From: Bradyrhizobium viridifuturi
Lineage (GTDB): Bacteria > Pseudomonadota > Alphaproteobacteria > Rhizobiales > Xanthobacteraceae
Length of the DNA stretch: 64,000 nucleotides
Direction: 5' to 3'
Assembly (NCBI RefSeq): GCF_001238275.1
Contig: NZ_LGTB01000002.1
Location: 186,001-250,000 of the forward strand
Below are positions 1-8,726 of this stretch, piece by piece. Under the pieces are notes generated by a model. The model ran no database searches and was not told the origin of the DNA. It saw nothing but the letters and a program-made list of their open reading frames with translations. Numbering within the stretch: position 1 is the first letter of the stretch; every line of letters starts with the position of its first letter. A program made the translations under genes and the position numbers.

Positions 1-2177
1 TCGATTTCCAAATCAGTGTCGGACGGATCATCGTCCGCCGGGCGAGCTCGCACCATCACTGGCGTCACGCCTGATCCGTCACTGAAGATGGACTGTATCT
101 CTTTCATTAGATGGTCGATCGCCGCGTTGCTTTGGGCGGAGAGGAGCATCCTCGTCGAGGGGTCATCCTCGAACCGTCGCTTGACGATGTCGCCAACGAG
201 AAAGGTCTTGCCGACGCCGGGCGGGCCCTGAAGAAAGAACAACGGGACCGTCGAGAGTATCTCGCGGAGCGCGCCTTTCTTCGACTCGTCGAGCTCCTTG
301 AAACGAGCCTCTTTTTCGTTCAGCGGATCGTGGCTGTCATCGATACGCGACCTTGGGTCGGTCAGCATCCGAAGCAATTCAGTGTGCTCGCGCAAGACCT
401 TTAGGGCCTTCCTTCGGCGTCGGAATTGGGCGAGCTGTCCGGCCATACCCGGCGGAGAAAGGTAGGCAATCGATGTGGCCTCGGCGGCGGACGCTCCGTC
501 GAAGCGCAAACGCTCTCGCGCTTCCGCCTCACTGCGGTCCAAGAAGCGCCATTCCGTCTCGTCGGTATGATCGCCAAGTTCGCCTGTCTCGGTAAGGATC
601 CAGCTCCCTTCCTGTTGGACCAGATCATCGGACTCGAGCATCTTCGTCAGGCGAACCGCTGGCGCCTCGAGCGCCAGAGCATCCGAAAGGCCGGCGCGAG
701 CTCGGTCGTATCTGGACGACACTGTGAGCGTGTAGGATTCGCCGCTCGGCGCGCGCACCGATCTCGCCGGTACTTCGACGGGAAACACATCGGCGGCCGC
801 ATAGGCCATCTCGAGGGCGAGCAGCAGCGAGAACGCCCCGTGCATCCGGTCGAGATCGGTCTTCTTGGACTGCTTTGGCTCCGCTTGGCCGATGTAGTCA
901 CTCCATCTAGCCACCTTCCCCCTGCGGCGGGGAAAGCTTTCCCGAGCGGCACGGGAATCGACGAGATCCAAGCTGCTCCACTCCAACGCGACGCTGCCTT
1001 CAACCCAGTCGGACGGCAAACGACCACGTTGAGCGCGTTCGCAAGTTGCGAACTCCCAGTCAGCTGCTTCTGAGGATTCGGCTACGCGAAACGGCGTAAG
1101 CCAATAGGTCATGGCCTGGCCAAGTAGGGCATAGGAAGGCTCGTCATCCGGCTTCTGTCGAACCCGAACGAAGTAAGGCTCCGCTGAGAGATCGGCCTGG
1201 ATGAATTCCATCTGCGATTGCTCGTCGGCCATCTCGATATCGTTGTCGGAAACACCGCGGATGATCTCCGCGAGCTTTGAGTTCCTCCCCAACCTCAGCG
1301 CGATTGCGGATTTCGCCTCTCTGCCAGCGGCCTCGGCGGTTATTGCGAGAACGACGTCGTCCATGCGCCGGCAGATCTCTTCGCCGTCGAGCCGCTCGGC
1401 GGTCTCAAGCCTCATCATGCTGCGCAGAAGTTTGCCTTCGGCGGCCGAGAGGTGCTCGGCAATATCGGACGGCACTAGCCTGAGGTCAGATACCCTATCC
1501 AGCGGTGCTCCGACCAATTCGGCAACCAAGATGCCCAGGTTGGTCCAATCTCTGCCGAACGAGGCCACATTCTCCCTACCGTCGATAGTTTCGCGGCCCG
1601 AGAGCGGCAGATCGGCAGCGGCCAGCCTCATCGACCACTCGAAACCTGTCAGCCGGAAGTCGGGCTGGTCACCGAACGCCGTCATGATCGCCCATGGATC
1701 GACGTTGCGGTGGATCACTCCTTGAGAGTGGAGGAGTTCTAACCCTTCGGCGGCACGTTTCGCATTGGCCCAAAGACGTCGTCGATTCCGAGGTAGTCGA
1801 TACTGCGTCATCACCGAAGGCTTCGAAGCCGCCCGCCTGTAAACTTCAAGAGGACCGGTCTGCCCCGGATCGAGAACCAGATAGAAGCCTTGGTCATCCT
1901 CTCCACTGGCCACCATCGGCACGAAGAGTTCTTCTGCTCGAGGGACAGCAGCAAGGCGCTGCAGTTGGCGGATCTCGCTGCGCCAGATTTGTTCCAGGTC
2001 GGCGTCGCGTCCTTTGCCAGCCCGGTCCCAGAACTTGACAAGTACGTTTCGGCCGTCGGGATCTATCGCGGGCTGAAGACCTGGCCGACCCAGAGTGGGT
2101 TTCGGACCGAGCAGCGGATCGCGCTCGATACGATACGCGCCTAAGAACGACTTCGAGCTGCTTCGTCTTGCTGCCAT
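1..2177 (-). CDS. pseudokinase-SF1 helicase fusion protein, MkoA-like (partial, runs off left edge)
   Basis: The frame is open from an ATG at 2177 to the window edge, giving 725 visible codons. The N-terminal ~260 residues look like a serine/threonine kinase fold: K48 in NVLVKFW, E68 in RSEIRQL, and HRNVDP (156-161) where active kinases have HRDxKP. LTGFE (176-180) replaces the DFG segment, so catalysis is doubtful and I call it a pseudokinase. After a long middle region comes an SF1 helicase start: Walker A GPPGVGKT at 651-658 (204-227) and the Ia-like motif SAQSNAAIDHL of Upf1/Dna2-type helicases. A kinase domain fused to this helicase type is, as I recall, the layout of MkoA in type I Mokosh defence; its nuclease partner would lie beyond the left edge. 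It could also belong to another kinase-helicase family. The domain calls are firm, the system name is not. Confidence 0.72.
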   Translation of the reverse strand, partial: MAARRSSSKSFLGAYRIERDPLLGPKPTLGRPGLQPAIDPDGRNVLVKFWDRAGKGRDADLEQIWRSEIRQLQRLAAVPRAEELFVPMVASGEDDQGFYLVLDPGQTGPLEVYRRAASKPSVMTQYRLPRNRRRLWANAKRAAEGLELLHSQGVIHRNVDPWAIMTAFGDQPDFRLTGFEWSMRLAAADLPLSGRETIDGRENVASFGRDWTNLGILVAELVGAPLDRVSDLRLVPSDIAEHLSAAEGKLLRSMMRLETAERLDGEEICRRMDDVVLAITAEAAGREAKSAIALRLGRNSKLAEIIRGVSDNDIEMADEQSQMEFIQADLSAEPYFVRVRQKPDDEPSYALLGQAMTYWLTPFRVAESSEAADWEFATCERAQRGRLPSDWVEGSVALEWSSLDLVDSRAARESFPRRRGKVARWSDYIGQAEPKQSKKTDLDRMHGAFSLLLALEMAYAAADVFPVEVPARSVRAPSGESYTLTVSSRYDRARAGLSDALALEAPAVRLTKMLESDDLVQQEGSWILTETGELGDHTDETEWRFLDRSEAEARERLRFDGASAAEATSIAYLSPPGMAGQLAQFRRRRKALKVLREHTELLRMLTDPRSRIDDSHDPLNEKEARFKELDESKKGALREILSTVPLFFLQGPPGVGKTFLVGDIVKRRFEDDPSTRMLLSAQSNAAIDHLMKEIQSIFSDGSGVTPVMVRARPADDDPSDTDLEI

Positions 2178-2740
2178 TTGTAGGACCCAGGGAATCGCAG
2201 AGGTGTCTACTTTATCGAACGTTCCGCAGGTCGCGATCAAGTGGAGGAAAGACTATAATCCCCACCCGCGGTTGTGGCGCGGGGCTCGCCGGAATAGCCA
2301 AAAGATGAGGGGTTATGTTGCCGCGCGGCGTTCCACCGCAGCGATCCACCGACGACAAATTGGTGGTTCGAGAAACGCTTAGTTTTGAAGTACTTCTGGG
2401 CTTCCCAAAATCGATGACGACCCAGTCCAAGGCCGGTGCATCGACGGGCCCGACCCCGTAGGTCCGTCCGATTTGCCCTCTACGGCACGCAGGAGTTAGC
2501 GGCGGCATCAAAGAGCCTTTCGTTCAGCACCGCTGGCGACATAGACCAACCGATCCCGGGCGATTGGGTTATGCGCAGATGGCGTCCAAACAGATCAGCA
2601 GGAACTCGTCAGCGACCACAAGAGCAGTGCCTTCTTGGTAAGCCCGCGTCCACACCAAGGTCGCGTCGTGGAAAAGCTCATCTCGCTCAGCGAGGCTTGA
2701 TCCGATTGTGGCGGAGACCATCGAAGCACATGCAGGAACA
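2178..2740. other. intergenic, no supported gene
   Basis: The short open frames here have no recognisable domain and no good ribosome binding site. The stretch separates the divergent helicase-fusion gene (minus) from the HTH gene (plus), so it probably holds their promoters. I could not define them. Confidence 0.4.
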
Positions 2741-2950
2741 ATGATTGACCGTGATAACAACAAGAGGCGTCGCCTTGTCGAGTTCAAGGACGGTTGCCGC
2801 TATGGCAAATTCGGAAAAACCAAGGCTTATGAGCTGATCGCCCGCGAAAGGATCAGGGCATACAAGATGGGCGGAAAGACCTTAATCGACCTCGACAGTG
2901 TGGATGAATATCACGCTTCGCTGCCAAGGGTTGAAGCCAGGACGAGCTAG
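2741..2950 (+). CDS. small helix-turn-helix (excisionase/AlpA-like) protein
   Basis: The 69-residue product carries one MerR/excisionase-type winged helix (HTH_17-like). KFGKTKAYELIARERI forms the recognition region, followed by the wing YKMGGKTLIDLDSV, which closely follows the pattern of these proteins. The ATG at 2741 has a purine-rich GCAGGA just upstream; a GTG at 2708 would add 11 residues. Proteins of this kind usually steer excision or regulate integrated elements, which suits its place in accessory DNA. No integrase is visible in the window, so its element is unknown. Confidence 0.6.
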   Translation: MIDRDNNKRRRLVEFKDGCRYGKFGKTKAYELIARERIRAYKMGGKTLIDLDSVDEYHASLPRVEARTS

Positions 2951-3549
2951 GCGGCCGATCTCCGCCACGAGACTGCGGACGCACTGTCGCGTGGACCGTC
3001 GAGGCGGTCAGACCGACGCTGCATTAATGCAGGCTTTCGGCCCAAGAGGCCGCAAGCTTATCAATACGCGCGCCTTGTTCTAGTTGTACTGGCCAAGCTA
3101 GCGCCCCACCTCCTCGTCGCGCCGCCGGCTCGCTTTTTCTGCGTGTTGTTAGCGAGTAAGACTTCCACGACATGAGCGTCGTACGTGTCTTCCTAGTTGA
3201 GCACGATCTATGCGGTCGAGCGGCCAGGCGCGCACTGGTCGCCCTGTGGCCGCCCAAAATCGGCTCGCTTAGTTTTGTTGCCGGACATCGGCACGCCATC
3301 CTCCCTGAATCGCGGATCGACGTCGGGCGGTCGCGCTTCGACGTCAGTCTAGCGCCAAGCGCAACTGAGTCGGTCGCCGTTCAGCCGATATATTTTTTGC
3401 GAGCTAATCCGGGGGCCAACTTGTCGGTATTTCTGTCGGTATCTCGGCAGCAGCTTGACCAAAACTCAAACAAAATCAATTGGCTGCACTATTAAGCGAT
3501 TGTCGGCCAGGAGGCCCCGGCCCTTGAGGCGCATCGGGCGTACGGCTAC
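2951..3549. other. intergenic, no supported gene
   Basis: An open frame on the plus strand (3172-3495) shows no domain and has atypical composition. Nothing else was recognised. Confidence 0.35.
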
Positions 3550-4104
3550 TTGTTCGGTATTGCTTTCGGAATGATCGCAGGTGTTCTGCGAACAACGTCG
3601 AGCATCAGTGAGCGTGACTATCATTCTGCATTGGGCACGGGCATAGCGTGCTTTATCGCAGCTCTCGTGTTTGTTGTTCTCTCGACGAACGAGTCTCAGT
3701 GCAGGCTCCGGAGGCTGCTTCGTTGTTCGATTTACGCCATCATAGCGTTCTTCGTTGCTGCGGCCTGTAATCTAAAGATTTGGCACACGGTCTCACTTGT
3801 TGACATCCTGCTTGCACTCAACACTGTGCTTGGCTTCGTTGTACTCGCACTTCTATTTGTGCAGACGGCGCGCGACGAGAAACCCAAGCCGCGCAGCTTC
3901 TGGTCCGGTTATGTCCAGGAACACTCGTTATCTCATGTGCGCACTGTCAAAGAATTGCGGACAACGCACATTGTGTTTTCGAAGAGGTCACGCCCATTCT
4001 GGAAAAGCATTCAAAAAACTGCACATGACGATGTGTCGTCTTTGCTGGCTCCGTGCGGCCTCTTTTTAGTGGCAGTATTTATGATCTTCGTCTTGCCAAA
4101 CTGA
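3550..4104 (+). CDS. putative multi-pass membrane protein
   Basis: The 184-residue frame has about five hydrophobic stretches: an N-terminal one, ACFIAALVFVVL, SIYAIIAFFVAAA, LGFVVLALLF and a C-terminal LFLVAVFMIFVLP. A basic, Ser-rich loop of about 50 residues lies before the last one. The pattern is regular enough to suggest a real inner-membrane protein. The start is uncertain: TTG at 3550 has no clear ribosome binding site, while the frame stays open back to a stop at 3493 and an AGGAGG lies at about 3509. No family was recognised. Low GC and the neighbouring relics suggest it came with the accessory DNA. Confidence 0.45.
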   Translation: MFGIAFGMIAGVLRTTSSISERDYHSALGTGIACFIAALVFVVLSTNESQCRLRRLLRCSIYAIIAFFVAAACNLKIWHTVSLVDILLALNTVLGFVVLALLFVQTARDEKPKPRSFWSGYVQEHSLSHVRTVKELRTTHIVFSKRSRPFWKSIQKTAHDDVSSLLAPCGLFLVAVFMIFVLPN

Positions 4105-4365
4105 ATTCGAAGGGCTGCGTGGCGAAAATTGAAGCCATCCCTGCCGTAAGGGGCGTCTTCGTCAGCAAACCGACGGTGGCTGCTTGATTTCAAGCGCCGT
4201 TCTCGCACCTCGCTGATCGAGAATTGTTGCCATCGCTCCAAAGAACGAGATTGCCGACTGCGGAGCTTCTCGGCGCGACGAGTATAAGCTCGCCGCTGGG
4301 TTCCGCCTCGCCTCTCGAAAGAAATGCCGGCGACGATGACCGTGGCAGGCGAATCCTCATTCTAG

Positions 4366-4606
4366 TCTTGCGTCGAATCGATTGCCCGGCTGCCGCGCAG
4401 CGTCGGCCAGCCCTTGGCGAGAATGAGATCCTTGAGGGCGACCGGGACACCATCGACCGGACCACGCCGCCAGCGGATTTCGGATTGGCGCACTGACACA
4501 CGGGCTGCAGCAGCGCGAAAGCGTTGACATGGCGATCGAGTACAGCCTGCGTCGCTTCCACCGGCGAAAGCGTTCCTGCCCGATAGCGCTCGACCAGAAT
4601 CTAACT
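4366..4606 (-). pseudogene. amidase-signature family relic (N-terminal fragment)
   Basis: Read on the minus strand with a frame change, this stretch gives fragments typical of the start of an amidase: ILVERYRAGTLSPVEATQA, then NAFALLQPV, then DGVPVALKDLILAKGWPTLR and GSRAID. An in-frame stop lies just before the first fragment, the frame shifts in the middle, and the Ser-Ser-Lys catalytic core with its GGSSGG-type motif is absent. It is a decayed, truncated copy with no function expected. It supports the view that this region is a graveyard of inserted or deleted DNA. Confidence 0.55.
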
Positions 4607-5387
4607 GTCCCTATCATCGGCCAGGTGGCCCCTGAACAGTGCTTGCGACCGATTGTCGGGCGTAGCCTCATTCATCCATCAGGGCACATCCGAGGGATCA
4701 GTCATTCCACTCGACCTGACCGATGCCCTCGATCGAATAAACGAAGTCGCACCCCAGCTGAGTGAAAAGCCGGCTTATCGACGTCTCGCCACCGCCGCCC
4801 GGCGTCTTTGACGCGAGCTATGCGAAGCGTCTTCGCAAAGTAGCGTGTCAGACGGAGCGCAGCGGAGTGAACCCGCGAGCGCCGAGACCGGTTAACGGCG
4901 GCACCCGCGGGCGGGGCAGTGATAGCGTTCGCCGAAAGCGAACCCCTTCCGCGAGTGCCCCCGGCGAGACGTTCGATAGATCTTTGCGCGAAGGATCGTT
5001 ACCCGAAGGGCCGAGACCTCTGGGCTCTGGTGAGCGCTCGCAAACAGAGCCTGACCGACGGATCCGGTCGCGCCGAGATACTTCGAAATGAATCTTCAAA
5101 AGTCCAAAACCAGCCCGAGCCCGTCGCGAACCTCGCTCAACGTCGCCTGCGCTATCTGCCGCGCCCTGGATATTCCGACGCGCTCGTAGTTCAGATCGCG
5201 GGAGATGGCCGATCGCCCCTCCCAACTTGGCTCGAGCCGGAAAGCGTCTGTGGCCCGCTCGCAACACGGGTAGATTATTGAGCGTGACACAACCTTGGCG
5301 ACTTGCACGCCGAGATAGCTTAACGTTGGATTGCTGGGTAGGGCTGTAACCCGACATTAGTGCGGTGTTGCGTGACGGGGGCGTTGC
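4607..5387. other. non-coding or decayed stretch
   Basis: Overlapping open frames on both strands here have no recognisable domain. A minus-strand frame at 5096-5308 is open for 70 codons but matches nothing I know. I see no RNA gene. Confidence 0.35.
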
Positions 5388-6368
5388 ATGTCCGCGATGC
5401 GAACGATTGCGGTTATCGTTTTTTGTTTTTTAGTTAGCGGCTGCGGAAGTCCGGTTGTCTGGACAGAAACCAGGTCCGGCCCCCCGCGGGGCGACATCGA
5501 CGGAGCCGTGATCGCCTACGCGTTCGCAGATGGCCGCGTTACGATTCAAGCCCAGTTGAAATCGGGCGATTTGACCCTCACGACTGACCAGAAGGTTGTC
5601 GCGCAGGCAGACCCGAAGAGCATGTATCAGCTCATATATAATCACTCTGGGATTTCTCAGGACGACATCGCGATCCTGCTCAATGCCGGTCTCGTGACAT
5701 CGATCACTACAACGACCACCGACCAGACCGTCCAGATCATTCAAGGTGTCACCAGCCTTCTTTCACAAGTAACTGCGACGCAGGCCGCGATTGCGAAAGC
5801 TGCCAAACCGGCTGCCGTTGCACCCGAGGCCACGGCACCGTGCGCGGACATGCAGGCGAGCTACATCCAGAACATTACACACGACCGCGGCGACACGTAC
5901 GTTACACAGCCGGCCATAGCGAAGACGGGTACATCCGTATGCTCGATCAAGTTCGACATCGTCCAATCTGTTCAATCGGACGTGCCACTTGGGGTACGTG
6001 GCTTCGCCGCTCCGAATGAAGCCAATGTGCCGACATCCGACGTGTGCCGCAATGATTATGTGTTCTGCTTCCGGCTTGGGTCGATCTACAAAATATCAGT
6101 CACGGCTACGGTTCTCGACAGCAAGGGAACGAAAGTAGGTTCGCCTGTTATGCTGCCACCGTTTACGGTAGCTGCTCCCAATGCGTCGAGCCTTGGATTT
6201 GTTCGCTTCGCTCGCCGCGCCTTCGTCGCCAACAAAACCTCTGTGACGTTCGATAGCAGCGGGCTAGTGTCCGGTTTTTCAGCGACTAATCCCAGCGAAG
6301 TGTTAGGATACGTTACCGTGACTTCAGCTATTGCCGCCGGGGTGGCCGCGGCCGTAGCGATTCATTGA
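5388..6368 (+). CDS. hypothetical lipoprotein
   Basis: The 326-residue product begins with a short basic end, a hydrophobic helix and a lipobox (FLVSGC), so signal peptidase II should cut before the Cys at about position 19 and leave a lipid-anchored envelope protein. The mature part is Thr/Ser/Val-rich, has a Thr run near residue 105, four later Cys residues that could pair, and a hydrophobic Ala-rich tail (TSAIAAGVAAAVAIH). No known domain was recognised. The ATG at 5388 is preceded by a G-rich ribosome binding site; an ATG three codons on is possible. The neighbours are relics, so context gives no function. Confidence 0.65.
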   Translation: MSAMRTIAVIVFCFLVSGCGSPVVWTETRSGPPRGDIDGAVIAYAFADGRVTIQAQLKSGDLTLTTDQKVVAQADPKSMYQLIYNHSGISQDDIAILLNAGLVTSITTTTTDQTVQIIQGVTSLLSQVTATQAAIAKAAKPAAVAPEATAPCADMQASYIQNITHDRGDTYVTQPAIAKTGTSVCSIKFDIVQSVQSDVPLGVRGFAAPNEANVPTSDVCRNDYVFCFRLGSIYKISVTATVLDSKGTKVGSPVMLPPFTVAAPNASSLGFVRFARRAFVANKTSVTFDSSGLVSGFSATNPSEVLGYVTVTSAIAAGVAAAVAIH

Positions 6369-6567
6369 CAGAGATAAAGCCGCGCAAAACGTTTCAGCAT
6401 TGACGGCGCATGCAAGCGCGGCCTGTTTATGGTTCCTTTCCGAGGCCGGAGCCTCCGGCAAAGAAAAAGCTTCCCCAGTTCGTGCCACTCCTCATGGTTT
6501 GAACGATGTCGTAACGGGAGCTGTCTTCGGCGGTAGCCATGCCGTCGAAGTTAGCGGTTACAGCGCC

Positions 6568-6729
6568 GGTTGCGGTAAGGCGATGCCCGTCATCCTGACC
6601 AAGCTCGACGAGATCGAAACCTGGTTGACGGCCCCGACTGAGGAGGCGCTCGCGCTTCAACGGCCCTTGCCGAATGACATTTTGACCCTTGTCGCACGCG
6701 GCACGAAGGAAGACGGCGCGGAAGAATAG
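6568..6729 (+). pseudogene. SOS-response-associated peptidase (SRAP/YedK) C-terminal relic
   Basis: The fragment KAMPVILTKLDEIETWL followed by ALALQRPLPNDILTLVA and an acidic end matches the C-terminal tail of SRAP (HMCES/YedK) proteins. The catalytic N-terminal Cys2 and most of the domain are missing. The preceding ~170 bases stay in frame from 6400 but do not resemble SRAP, so a longer protein using this frame is not credible. It is a leftover of a common alphaproteobacterial gene. Confidence 0.55.
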
Positions 6730-6755
6730 ATGCCGATGACTGCGCGCCGATACCG

Positions 6756-8036
6756 TCAGCCGCGCCCATACAGACCGGCTGGCCTTTCGATGCCCGTGTT
6801 CGCGTTTACTTTGCGAAAGAACTCGATCAAGACTCTCTGCTGCTCATGTCTGTCAAACGTGCGAAGCCGCGCACGGTGCATCAGGCGATCCTGGTGCATT
6901 GGGTCACCTGCGCCAGCAAAGCCACTTCCCATTACGAACGCTTGGCCGTTGTGGATGATCCGCCGGCCCGCGATACCTTCGATTCCGGCTTCGACCTCGA
7001 CCGGTGGTTCCACATTTGAGACTTGCCCCATGAACTGAAGGTAAAGGTCGAGTTGGGTGACGAAGAGATTTTCCATAGGAAGTGAGAAGATGAGCTTACT
7101 GTCGCCCCGCTCCCCTTGCCTGAGAATGTCTGCATTCACGCCCCAGATTTCTCCATCGCGTGTGTATTGAGAAAGATTATCGATGCGCGCCGTCGATCCG
7201 GCAGGCGTAAAAAAGGCGACCCCGTACGCATTTTGCCTGATCGGTTCGAGGCCCGCGGGCATTCCAAACGGGCCAAAACGGCCGACATTTGTGAGGAGCG
7301 TTTGGAGCGAAAGTGGCATCGGAAGCGGCTTGGTTGGTATGACTCGCAGCCACATCACGCTCCGGAATGGCATCGTGTATGCGGCATGGTCGCGATCGTT
7401 CTTGTTGGCACCCAGCACCTCACCGCTTGCGAAGAAGAGCCCCTTTCCAATCTTTGGCGGCAATTCAGCGAACGGCGTCAGCACGGGACTTGGAGAGTAC
7501 GCCTGCAGTGCTTCGGTTAGACGCGCGACTAATTTTTTGCGCTCGGAAGCGATCTGATCTTTTGTCGCATCTGGCGCAAGCGTGTAGAAAATAGGACCGC
7601 CTTTGTGACCAAGATCGAACGGCATATCGGCACGCTTGCCATAGTAGCCGTTCATTACCATGAGCACATTTTCCGTCGTTTTCGATTTGAGTGCGTAACC
7701 CAGCTCGATGGCGACGTTTGGATTCATCAAAGCCTTGCCGTCAGAGGACACGTTCTCGTCCGTCACATGCGGCGCACCTCGTCCAACCGGAGTGACATCG
7801 CCTACAAATACTGTGGCAGCATCGATCTTCTTCAGAATCTCAATGGCCAGATCGGGACTGCCCTTCAGGCTTTTTCGCCCATAGTCCAGTTGAAGCCCCG
7901 CCTGAAACTCTTCGTCGGGCTCCTCGATGCCGTTTATTGCATTGATTTGCGCAATGGCTTCCTCCAAAGCGCCGCGGATGAAGTGCCGGGAAATCTTTCC
8001 CGGCAAATCAAACTGCCAAGCCCAAAAGATGTTCAC
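6756..8036 (-). CDS. TIR-like nucleotide-binding domain protein (fifth gene of the defence cluster)
   Basis: The product is 426 residues. The N-terminal ~190 residues look like the TIR-like nucleotide-binding fold of CBASS/TIR effectors: IFWAWQFDLPGK at the start, SPDLAIEILKKIDAATVFVG, then NPNVAIELGYALK with E111 at the position of the catalytic Glu, and a late PFDL segment. Such domains often cleave NAD+ or bind nucleotides. The C-terminal ~230 residues are unrecognised and may sense or regulate. I chose the GTG at 8036 because it has GAGGT seven bases upstream and begins right at the fold; the longer frame from 8132 has no ribosome binding site and adds an unlikely leader. It lies 141 bases after the preceding nuclease-like gene, on the same strand. 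Confidence 0.65.
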   Translation of the reverse strand: MNIFWAWQFDLPGKISRHFIRGALEEAIAQINAINGIEEPDEEFQAGLQLDYGRKSLKGSPDLAIEILKKIDAATVFVGDVTPVGRGAPHVTDENVSSDGKALMNPNVAIELGYALKSKTTENVLMVMNGYYGKRADMPFDLGHKGGPIFYTLAPDATKDQIASERKKLVARLTEALQAYSPSPVLTPFAELPPKIGKGLFFASGEVLGANKNDRDHAAYTMPFRSVMWLRVIPTKPLPMPLSLQTLLTNVGRFGPFGMPAGLEPIRQNAYGVAFFTPAGSTARIDNLSQYTRDGEIWGVNADILRQGERGDSKLIFSLPMENLFVTQLDLYLQFMGQVSNVEPPVEVEAGIEGIAGRRIIHNGQAFVMGSGFAGAGDPMHQDRLMHRARLRTFDRHEQQRVLIEFFRKVNANTGIERPAGLYGRG

Positions 8037-8177
8037 TAGCGCAACCTCATCTAAGCGAAATGAAGAGTCCAATAAAGCCAAGGACCCGGCGTGGTACGCA
8101 TTGAAATTGCAACAGCCCTCACCAACTGACATTTTAACAATCTAAGCGCGCGGCGGGAAGGAAGATAGCGTAAACGA

Positions 8178-8726
8178 TTAGTCAGGCTGGCCCGCGAGTT
8201 CGTGCAAAATGGCTTCGGGTATTTCTCGCGCCATTTCGCAGACATCGTCGCTCCCATGCCAACGCAGACTTAACCTCACTTGACCCGTTCTAAGTATTCG
8301 CGTGCGCTTGTTCTCGACATGGAGATAGACTCCGAGTGCGTATCGATACATGCCGCGTACTGCCAACATCGCTTCCAGCTTCTGTTTATCCCGCAGCGAA
8401 GTTGCAGCCCTGGCCTTGGCTTCTAGGACCATAATATTGAACCGACTGTCCATCCGCTTGTGAATGAGGATGTCCGGCTTTATTCTTCCATCGCGTATGG
8501 ACTTTGGGTGGACCCGTTGACGGTTGTACTCGCAGTCGACGTTTAATGCGGCAAACGGCTCAAGATAGACAGCAAGCCGGTGGCAGATAGCCTGCTCATG
8601 GGCGCCGATGGCAAGAAGCATAAGGTCAAGCCTCAAAAGCTTCTCGCATCCGCGCGTTACCGCCATTTTTGCGGCCTCGGCACGCTGCTCGGAATTCATT
8701 TGAAGGATCTGAGCCTCAGATAGCAT
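8178..8726 (-). CDS. PD-(D/E)XK nuclease-like protein
   Basis: The 182-residue protein carries a compact restriction-endonuclease-like signature: KPDILIHKR with D85, then NIMVLEAKA with E102 and K104, spaced as in PD-(D/E)XK enzymes. The family cuts DNA or RNA with metal ions at these residues. The N-terminal helices (1-60) may bind a partner. Its ATG overlaps the stop of the upstream gene by one base (TAATG), which argues for translational coupling. It is the fourth gene of a five-gene minus-strand run headed by an OLD/UvrD pair. Nuclease activity is inferred from the motif only. Confidence 0.6.
   Translation of the reverse strand: MLSEAQILQMNSEQRAEAAKMAVTRGCEKLLRLDLMLLAIGAHEQAICHRLAVYLEPFAALNVDCEYNRQRVHPKSIRDGRIKPDILIHKRMDSRFNIMVLEAKARAATSLRDKQKLEAMLAVRGMYRYALGVYLHVENKRTRILRTGQVRLSLRWHGSDDVCEMAREIPEAILHELAGQPD

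Noticed and set aside
2212..2511. A 99-codon minus-strand open frame upstream of the helicase-fusion gene.
   Set aside because: It has no domain or ribosome binding site and its start coincides with a chance ATG pair.
3172..3495. A 107-codon plus-strand open frame.
   Set aside because: It has no domain, unusual composition and no good ribosome binding site, so I left it out.
4848..5357. A 169-codon minus-strand open frame overlapping two others.
   Set aside because: It is Arg/Pro-rich like a shadow frame in GC-rich DNA, and no protein family was recognised.
6400..6567. A longer protein joining upstream sequence to the SRAP-like tail.
   Set aside because: The upstream part does not resemble SRAP, and the catalytic N-terminus is missing.
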